Assembly: GCA_018398765.1 (NCBI GenBank)
Contig: JAHBMJ010000976.1
Span: 1 to 15,793, forward strand
Direction: 5' to 3'
DNA: 15,793 nucleotides
Source: Chromera velia
Lineage: Eukaryota; Sar; Chromeraceae
Below are positions 9,411 to 15,793 of this stretch, piece after piece (within the stretch, counting starts at the first letter, position 1; the number at the start of each line of letters is the position of its first letter). The notes beneath the pieces are model-generated. The model searched no databases and had not been told where the DNA came from. It saw only the letters and a list, made by a program, of their open reading frames with translations. The translations under genes and the position numbers were made by a program.

Positions 9411-9545
9411 AACTTCATGGAGACCCTCATCCAAGTCAAGGGAACCGCAGAAGAAGACAGTCTGACAGTCGGCGCCAGATGAGTGAATCAGCTTTTGAGA
9501 GCACTTTTATGCTGTGTGTGTTTGCACATGCGCGCGTGCGTGTTT

Positions 9546-9620
<75 letters not shown>

Positions 9621-10492
9621 TGTGTGTCTGTGGTGCGTGTGCGTTTTTCACTCCCTCCATTCTGCCTCAGAAGGTGAATAGATGTGCATGGTCATCGATG
9701 AGTTGCGCATGTGTGAGTGCTCTTGTCTACATACCTGCTTTTCTTCTCCCTACGCCTTTCTTTCTGATCTTACTCCCCCCTTTACGCCTTTCCTTCTCCG
9801 CTCTCGCTCGTTATGCCCTAACAGTAACTAAGAGCTCTCTTTTTAGCTTCTTGCGTCTGCTCTCATGTAACCCGCAAGGAGAGTATGGTGCATTGTCTGT
9901 CCGGTGGGGTGATGACAAACTGTGTGTGCATGATTCGTGTATTCGTTGTAATGATGACTTCTTACACAAGCAATCTTCATGCAAGAAACGATGAGAAACT
10001 GTCAGACGAAAGGGAGTCCTTACGCCAGATGGCTGCATTGAAATCAACTCGGACTGATCATATAATGATTGTAACGTACACTCCTCTCTCCGGCGCATCT
10101 GCATCCAATCTATTCGTCCGTAATGTTATCCGATCGCACTTGTTCACGCTCCCGACTCGCCTGTTCGATGTCTGCCGCGCGGTGCTGACAAGTGAATAAC
10201 TTTTTACTCATTTTAGCGAAAACCAACCAACTATGCATACGCCGCCTAGGAGCCTAGCGCTCTAACTAGGGTTAGGCATCCTCTAACTCACTAACTTAAT
10301 AACCAACTAACTATTTAAGTTTAGATTTAATTTATTAAGATAATTTGAATTCAGTTATTCTACTAAGCATTCATGTTGACATCATATTGTACTTAAATAT
10401 TTATTTATATGTAATCGAAATTATAAAAAAAATTGTAGATACAATATTATGCATTATCATAATTGAATGCTAAAAGAACTCAGAAATTGAAA
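9411..10492. other. Right interior of the element; decayed 3' part of the carried gene
   Basis: From 9411 to 9476 the frame after the TAG still reads like protein (starting NFMETLIQVKGTAEEDSL), ending at CCAG|ATGAGT, one base away from a standard GTGAGT donor. Then follows an intron-like stretch with a TG microsatellite and a pyrimidine-rich end before CAG at 9670. No convincing further exon was found between 9671 and 10199, although scattered short open frames exist. From about 10200 the sequence becomes AT-rich up to the right terminal repeat. Confidence 0.35.
9543..9630 (+). repeat. Long (TG)n microsatellite
   Basis: A nearly pure TG run of about 30 dinucleotides, with TATG interruptions at both ends, lies between a probable broken donor (9477) and a pyrimidine-rich CAG (9670). 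The dinucleotide strand is TG in the sense direction of the carried gene. Confidence 0.95.
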
Positions 10493-10676
10493 TCTCCTGA
10501 CACTGATAGGTTCAGCTTCAATTTTTTTTTAAATGTTAATTTTATCTTAAAAGAATCACGTTTTAAAGAATGTCTATTTAATTTAAAGGTATATAAACAA
10601 TGTTGAAATACTATAGAACATCCTATATTTCAAAGTCCGAAATGATGTTAAAGTCCGGTAGGTCTCATTATGTCAT
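10493..10676 (-). repeat. Right terminal inverted repeat of the 6-kb element
   Basis: Reverse complement of 4606-4790 with point differences and an 11-bp gap. It ends ...GGTCTCATTATGTCAT, exactly before the AGGA duplication. Confidence 0.85.
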
Positions 10677-10680
10677 AGGA
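10677..10680. repeat. Target-site duplication AGGA, right copy
   Basis: Directly follows the right terminal inverted repeat and continues into GCAGGCTGG, the normal continuation of the 39-bp unit. Confidence 0.7.
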
Positions 10681-11455
10681 GCAGGCTGGATTGGAAGGGA
10701 CCTCTCGTGCTGGGCAGGAGCAAGCTGGATTGGAATAGACGCCTCGTGCTCGGCAGGAGCAGGCTGGATTGGAATGGACGCCTCGTGCTCGGCAGGAGCA
10801 GGCTGGATTGGAAAGGACCCCTTGTGCTCGGCAGAAGCAGGCTGGATTGGAAGGGACCCCTCGTGCTGGGCAGGAGCAGGCTGGATTAGAATGGACCCCT
10901 CGTACTGGGCAGGAGCAGGCTGGATTGGAAGGGACCCCTCGTGCTGGGCAGGAGCAGGCTGGATTGGAATGGATGCCTCGTGCTCGGCAGGAGCAGGCTG
11001 GATTGAAAGGGACGCCTCGTGCTCGGCAGGAACAGGCTAGATTGGAAAGGACCCCTCGTGCTTGGCAGGAGGTGGCTGGATTGGAATGGACCCCTTGTGC
11101 TCGGCAGGAGCAGCCTGAGGCTAGATTGGAAGGGACCCCTCGTGCTGGGCAGGAGCAAGCTGGATTGGAATGGATGCCTCGTGCTCGGTAAAAGCAGGCT
11201 GGATTGGAAGGGACGCCTCGTGCTTGGCAGGAGCAGGCTGGATTAGAAAGGACCCCTCGTGCTGGGCAGGAGCAGGCTGGATTGGAATGGACCCCTCATG
11301 CTGGGCAGGAGCATGCTGGATTAGAAGGGAGCCCTCGTACTAGGCAGGAGCAGGCTAGATTAGAAAGGACCCCTCGTGCTCTGCAGGAGCAGGCTGGATT
11401 GGAAGGGACCCCTCGTGCTCGGCAGGAGCAGGCTGGATTGGAATGGACGCCTCGG
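10677..11455. repeat. 39-bp minisatellite, right block (about 20 units)
   Basis: Same unit and same orientation as the block at 4170-4605. It includes one 45-bp unit with the extra CCTGAG (near 11110), the same variant seen in the left block. Plus-strand open frames in this block are long only because the period is a multiple of three. The minus-strand frame QPAPAEHEGSLPI is preferred because unique acidic coding sequence lies at both ends of the array in that direction. Confidence 0.95.
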
Positions 11456-11563
11456 CCTGGGCTGCGTGGTGTTCTTCTGCAACAGGCCTGACAGGGTTCT
11501 AGGACAGGCTTAGTGTGTTCCTGTGCCGTGTCAGGCTCGTTAGGGTCCGGGTCTTCTTCATCA

Positions 11564-12770
11564 CTTTAGAAAGGGGATGCAATTCCCTGTCGCCTCTTTT
11601 CTGCCCGCCTGTTCTGTTTGTGAAGTTTATTTCTGTCTGGGGTGTAACCATTACTCAGAAGAAAGGAATCGGGCGTGCTGGAAGGCGTCTGCGCCCCCCC
11701 CCTCATTTGCAACATAATCTCTCATGTAACGAGTCATATTAAATTTCTCTTCAACGCTCGCTGTAAAACTCATCTTTCCTTCGTTCCTTCTTTGCTTAAT
11801 TTCCTTATTGGTCGACGGCTCGTTGATGGAAAATGTAAAGCCCTAGAAGTTTAGGCAGACAGAGAAGACGCTGACTTCAACCTGCTGGCAGTCACTGCTT
11901 GTTGCTGCTGCGTCGAGGAACGCAAAGCCACTCACTTGCCCTGTTTCTCAACCTACACAACAGTCCACTCCTGCAATGGTGATAACCTATATACCGGATG
12001 TGTATAGGAAGACTGTCTGCATGACAGTCTCTAGGACAGTCTGCAGGCAACGTCCATGCAATGATGCATGCAGGAAAAATGGAAAGGAGTATTGGAAAAA
12101 TTTATCAATAAAAAAATTAAAGGACGTGCATGCATGCATTTGCAATGTTGCATACATCGATCGATATTCTCCCGCGCGTACAGTAATGCAGCATTATAGC
12201 GTGCAGTTAAATTGTCCTTTCCCGCGCGCAAGTATTTTGAGTTCGCGAAAAAAACGCGTCAAAACTGACTTTTATATGTGGCCAATAGTGGCCATTTACA
12301 CAAAATCTCAGCATGCATGAACTGCATGACAGACATGCGTCCCGATCCTCTCCGACGGATATATGTGACATTCGATCGAAAGTTTCTCAGTGCGTGCTGT
12401 TTGGCCGTCACCGACGCCGACGCCAAAGGGACCAATGCTTGCAGAGAACGTCACCCTGCCTTCTCTTGTTCTCCTTTGGGCATCACCTGAAGTTTCCCGT
12501 ACAACTTCTTTCTGTGCACGTCGTGAGACTGGACGTGTATCGGTCGATCGACAAAGGCTGTCTACGCACGCATAAGCAAGTCAGTGACATTCTCTTGACA
12601 GATAAGCTCTGTATTCGTCGGACTGTCTTCACAACGTACCATCTGTTTGTCTCTTGACGGTGGCAAGAGTGTCCCGGCGTTCGTGCTTCGAGGGCCTTTC
12701 ACTCGTACACTGGTGGACTTCTGCTCTGTCTGCCTGAAGAGCTCCACTGGAGGTAGAAAAGGAAGGAAGG
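11564..12770. other. Intergenic region between the minus-strand pseudogene and the PI4K gene
   Basis: No convincing gene. This should hold upstream exons or the promoter of the minus-strand gene and the promoter of the PI4K gene, which are divergent. Small structure: GACTGTC-TGCAT-GACAGTC hairpin near 12009-12030, GCATGCATGCAT words near 12127, and AT-rich patches. No TATA box or other core element can be assigned with confidence. Confidence 0.35.
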
Positions 12771-14007
12771 ATGAGTGGAAACGGGGGATCCCAGAGGAGA
12801 AATCCTCACAAGGATGGGTCCCTGATGCGTTTGTTCAATTCGGAATACTTCGATTCCTACCTTCATATGTACTATCTGTATACCAAGAGGGAACATACCG
12901 GCGTGTCCGACTACCTCGTAGAGCTCCTCTATAAGCGCTCCGACCTGGAGATCGACTTCTACCTCCCTCAGCTGTGGTCAGTCACAGGTGTGGAAACTCA
13001 AAAAGGGTTTGTACTCGTACACGTGCATATGTCCAGGAAGGTAGACACTAGCACCAACCTCATCTGAAAGGAGACTGGGTAGGCTGCAGGCTGAAGGAAT
13101 TGCACCTGCGGGCTTCTTTGAACTGCTGAATGACAGTGTCGTTATGCCTCCCTTGCTTGCTGTGTCCGTGTGGCCCCAGTCCCTCCCTCCCACCTCTCCC
13201 CTAGCTCGGACCGGGGGGCACTCAGACAGACAGACAGACAGCACTCACTAACGAACCATCATTGGCAGCGGCCCTTCTTTCCCTCACTCACAAACTGTTT
13301 GCCCTGGCACGCCCCTTGGTGCACTCGCGCGTGCAGTTGGCTTTCGCTTGTCGACACGCAGGTGTGTGCGTGTTTGTGCATGTATCTGTTTGTGTGTGTT
13401 TTTGCATGTGCTTGGGTGTGTGTGTGTGTGTGTGTGTGTGTGAGTGTGCGTGTGTGCGTGCATATCTGTGCGTGTCTGTGTCTGTTTGTGTGTTCTTGCT
13501 GTATCTGTCTGTGCGTATGTGCAGCCAACTTGCCCTCTCCAACATCTGCCCGAACGAAAGTTCCAAAGACCCGCCCAAACAGCTCAGCCCCAGTCTTTCT
13601 CAATTTATCCTTGAAAAGGCTGCCAGGTCTATGTTGTTTGCTCTGAAAGTCTACTGGCTGTTCCAATCGACAGTAGAGGACAAGATGGGGAAGTTCTCCG
13701 AACTCGCGCTGAAACTCCACACAGAGGCTGAAATGGCTGTCGTCAACAGCAAAAAATTCATGGGGGCGCCGTCGGTGGACTCAAAAGAGGTAGGGCTGTT
13801 GGCACCCTCCCTCACACCTAGGTGTCTGTCTCTTTGTCGGGATGAGAAAGAATCATGTGTGTGGTCTGCCTGTTTTTCTGTCGGCGTGGATGAGCGTGTA
13901 GTTCTTTCTGTGTGTCTAGTTTGAACCGGGCTTGCTCGTTTGCTCGAACCAGCTGATACTCAAGAGGGCATCCTCACGCATTGTCGAGCATCGCTCCCTT
14001 TCTCACC

Positions 14008-14039
<32 letters not shown>

Positions 14040-15793
14040 CCAACTAGCACCTGCAGCGAGATTTTTTTTTCTCCGTCCCTCGCTATGCTTGTCAGTATTC
14101 TTTGTTTCTCTTCTTTTCTTCGCCCATTTTCCCTCCGAACTCCCTTTTCTGTCTTCCTCATTTTCCCTCCGAACTCCCTTTTCTGTCTTCCTCATTTTCC
14201 CTCCGAACTCCCTTTTCTGACTTCCTCATTTTCCCTCCGAACTCCCTTTTCTGACTTCCTCATTTTCCCTCCGAACTCCATTTTCTGACTTCCTCACTCA
14301 CTCCGCAACCCTCCCTCCGCCTCCTTTGACACCTCGCAGAGTGACTCCAGGTGGATCGAAGAAATAATTTCATTTCGTGAATCCATGGATGACCGGTTTT
14401 GTCCGTATCGAACAGTCGTGATCGTTTTTTGTCTGATCATTTCTGCAGCAAGCATGGCATCTGGCGCCCACCTCTCCCGACTTTTTTCAGAGACGTGAGT
14501 GAGTCCGCTTTCCTTCCTTACTTTTTGCGTTTTTCAGATGAAAGAATGTTGTGCTTCTTCTTGCGTGGTGGTGTGCCCATCGCTCGTGCCTTTGTTTGTT
14601 TCCCGCATCTATTCTTTCTGGACCCCATGTTCTCTCTCAAATTCATTCATTCATATGGGAGAGCCTGGCAAGGGGTTTCTTATCCCCCCCCATGCAGAGA
14701 GACATGAATGGATGGATGCAGCAACAGCAGGATTCCCTATTTGTCTGTCCCTTTTGGTTCTTGTTCAACGTGTGTGTGTCCTGGCTCATTGGCTTGCTCG
14801 GGAAAGTGAGGAACAGACAGTACTTCGTTGTGTGTCCCGTCCCTTTCTCTCTCTCTTTCTGGACTGACTGCGCCATTGATTCTCTCGAAAGAAGAAAACC
14901 AAAAAGCTGACCTGCAAGCACTTCTTTTGGCTCCTTCTTGGTCTCCACAACGTCGTGCGTTCTGTGGGGCGTTTTTTCTGTGACACTGAACTTCTTGCAG
15001 ACGTGTTGGTGAAAATTTGAATGATGTTTTATTTTGTTTGTGCATGTCCTGTCCCGTTTGATCTCACTGCAGGAAAGTTTTTGCGTGTCCTTCACCTGCC
15101 CCCGGCATCTCTGGAGGAATCAGGACAACAGGAACGGCCGTCTCTTTTGGGCGACAGGGGGGCAGAGGGGGCTCTTTTTCCTGCTTCTTCTTCTTCGTCT
15201 GCTCCTTCAGGGGAGACGGAAGGCATCGGGGGCACTGCTGCTGCTGCTGCTGGGGGGATTGTTGTGACAGTTGCCTCGGCGGCTTCCGCTCGGGAGGATT
15301 CTGCTGCTGCTGCTGCTGCAGAGGGGGGTGAGGAGGAGACGGTGGGGGAGAATGATGAGGGCAGTGTTCTTCAAAATGTTCCGTCGCCAGGTTCACTGTC
15401 CACCCCTGGGGCGTATGGGGAGGGAGAGGAGGTCCCCCATGGTGGGGCTGCCTCGTCGTTTGCTCCGTCGCCCGTGGGATCCCCCCATCTTCCACACAGC
15501 CAAAGCGGGCCCGCATCTGCGTTTGCGAGCATTGTGTGTCTGGATGAAGATGGTGATGTGGGGTTGTTGGGAATGGGAGGGGAGAGGGAGGGGGAGGACG
15601 AGATGGAGGGGCAGGGCTTTCCCCCGACGGGGGCTGGGGGGGGAGGGGGAGGGGCAGGGAGGAGGGAGAGGTCAAGGGCGAAGACAGAGAGACCGTCTGG
15701 TGGAAAGCGGCTGCAGTCGATGAGTGCACGCGACTTGAGGGTTCCCTCTTCTCCCTCTGGACAAACATTAGGAGAGGAGGGGGGGGTGGAGTC
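12771..15793 (+). CDS. Type III beta-like phosphatidylinositol 4-kinase, 5' part
   Basis: Phosphorylates phosphatidylinositol at the 4-position, typically at Golgi-type membranes. The first ATG after an upstream in-frame TGA (12735) starts exon 1 (12771-12976), containing LMRLFNSEYFDSYLHMYYLY and EIDFYLPQL, hallmarks of the PIK helical domain just N-terminal to the kinase. Exon 2 (13525-13789) completes the Cys codon and reads QLALSNIC... then SQFILEKAARSMLFALKVYW, also diagnostic. Exon 3 probably starts at 13920 (FEPGLLVCSNQ) in phase 0. Short exons at 14340-14395 and 14449-14494 fit in phase but are tentative. The last exon (15073 to the edge) is open throughout and starts KFLRVLHLPPASLEE, followed by a low-complexity acidic Ala/Ser/Gly segment. 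One linking exon between 14495 and 15072 is unresolved. The catalytic domain lies beyond the window. There is almost no N-terminal extension before the helical domain. Confidence 0.8.
12977..13524 (+). other. Intron 1 of the PI4K gene with TG repeats
   Basis: Donor GTCAGT follows CAGCTGTG; acceptor GTATGTGCAG precedes CCAACTTGCC. The split codon TG|C gives Cys in the conserved FYLPQLC motif, which fixes both sites. The second half (about 13360-13510) is an interrupted TG microsatellite on the sense strand; CAGACAGACAGACAG lies near 13226. Confidence 0.85.
14008..14041 (+). repeat. (AATC)n microsatellite
   Basis: Seven to eight AATC copies, similar to the one at 950-985. If PI4K exon 3 extends to the GTCAGT donor at 14091, this repeat would encode Ser-Ile-Asn-Gln copies. 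If the exon ends at the GTCGAG near 13983, it is intronic. Both choices leave phase 0. Confidence 0.9.
14131..14297 (+). repeat. 34-bp pyrimidine-rich tandem repeat (about 5 copies)
   Basis: Units start at 14131, 14165, 14199, 14233 and 14267, each beginning CCCTCCGAACTCCCTTTTCT and ending TTCCTCATTTT. The last is partial. It lies about 40 bp upstream of the proposed acceptor at 14339 of the PI4K gene, so it extends the polypyrimidine tract of that intron. Confidence 0.95.
15073..15793 (+). CDS. Low-complexity PI4K exon running off the window
   Basis: After the acceptor CTCACTGCAG the plus-strand frame (first full codon AAG at 15075) is open for 240 codons to the window edge. After KFLRVLHLPPASLEE it is dominated by Ser, Ala and Gly runs (GCT and TCT/GGG repeats), Glu-rich segments, and later basic Arg/Gly stretches ending near KRLQSMSARDLRVPSSPSG. 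I infer a disordered linker between the helical and kinase domains, as is common in PI4K beta proteins. The open frame on the opposite strand (Gln/Pro-rich, 15064-15768) is its antisense shadow. Linkage to the earlier exons depends on an exon I could not place. Confidence 0.55.

Larger units (their letters stand above)
4606..10676. mobile_element. 6.07-kb TIR element carrying a spliced gene
   Basis: Both ends carry inverted copies that begin ATGACATAATGAGACCTACC and match imperfectly for about 185 bp. The element interrupts a 39-bp tandem array between two units and is bordered by AGGA on both sides; the array resumes exactly in phase. This is the signature of a cut-and-paste DNA transposon with a 4-bp target duplication. 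No transposase is recognisable. The interior instead holds a multi-exon plus-strand gene (6363-9410) with a nested fold-back element in one intron, plus decayed sequence on either side. I infer a non-autonomous, gene-carrying (Pack-type) element. I do not assign a superfamily: 4-bp duplications occur in several (for example Sola, Ginger, Academ), and terminal sequence alone does not decide. Confidence 0.75.
3030..11563 (-). pseudogene. Decayed gene with a 13-residue Pro/Ala/Glu/His repeat, split by a TIR element
   Basis: Read on the minus strand. The first visible exon starts near 11563 after a CTAAAG acceptor and begins DEEDPDPNEPDTAQEH. After an apparent frameshift near 11500 it enters units of consensus QPAPAEHEGSLPI. 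The units stop at the element at 10676 and resume in phase at 4605. The exon then leaves the array through an acidic, Met-rich tail (IEDDNDLSDMEIEDMKMKMM) and ends at 4063 with GG|GTAGGT. A 556-nt intron ends in CTCTTTCAG. The next exon (3506-3030) joins in phase 0, contains VKKEEVEAVVSVTAVVNYDE, and ends in a Lys/Ala-rich coiled-coil-like tail. Decay: TAA at 3491-3489, several CAG-to-TAG changes in the array, and an 8-bp insertion with TAA near 4460. I do not recognise the family; upstream exons are not seen. Confidence 0.55.

Noticed and set aside
4170-11455. CRISPR-like array
   Set aside because: The 39-bp units are contiguous without unique spacers, in a eukaryotic intron-bearing context.
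10600-11491. Long plus-strand open frames over the right minisatellite block (Gly/Trp- or Gln/Ala-rich repeats)
   Set aside because: A 39-bp period keeps all frames open or closed together. The flanking unique sequence is coding-like only on the minus strand, so these are shadows of the repeat.
11976-12657. Short overlapping open frames upstream of the PI4K gene
   Set aside because: They overlap in several frames, have no protein-like composition or splice support, and lie in the expected promoter region.
13932-14288. Open frame with SINQSINQ and FPPNSLF repeats
   Set aside because: The tail translates an AATC microsatellite and a 34-bp pyrimidine repeat before a probable acceptor. Only its first part is kept, as PI4K exon 3.
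15064-15768. 234-residue Pro/Gln-rich open frame on the minus strand
   Set aside because: It is antisense to the PI4K linker exon, whose frame is open to the window edge and starts at a good acceptor. GC-rich CTG/GGG repeats keep the reverse frame open.

Overview
The window is nuclear DNA of a unicellular eukaryote. Genes are split by GT-AG introns, intergenic and intronic DNA carries many microsatellites and minisatellites, and no bacterial operon or ribosome-binding architecture is visible. The one confidently recognised protein, a type III beta-like phosphatidylinositol 4-kinase at the right end, recalls apicomplexan and other alveolate versions in its helical domain. An alveolate, perhaps a chromerid, is my best guess; this is inference only.

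Layout: (1) 1-907, the 3' part of an unrecognised plus-strand gene with a 30-residue Ala/Ser/Gly/Lys repeat. (2) About 990-2835, AT-rich DNA with degenerate short repeats and no gene. (3) About 2836-11563, a decayed minus-strand gene. Its main exon holds a 39-bp minisatellite that encodes a 13-residue Pro/Ala/Glu/His repeat on the minus strand. (4) 4606-10676, a 6.07-kb element with about 185-bp terminal inverted repeats inserted inside that minisatellite. It is flanked by a 4-bp AGGA duplication, and removing it restores a perfect repeat unit. (5) Inside the element, a spliced plus-strand gene (6363-9410) with frame-consistent exons but an early TAG. (6) Inside that gene's last intron, a palindromic fold-back element of about 1.1 kb (about 7277-8412). 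(7) 12771 to the right edge, the 5' part of the PI4K gene, continuing past the window.

The centre is therefore four layers deep: fold-back element inside an intron, inside a carried gene, inside a TIR element, inside a coding minisatellite. The sequence supports reading the 6-kb unit as a gene-carrying (Pack-type) DNA transposon with no recognisable transposase. The host gene and the carried gene both show decay: in-frame stops, frameshifts and a probable mutated splice donor. Only the PI4K gene looks intact over its recognised exons; the 3' gene fragment at the left edge is open but unrecognised.
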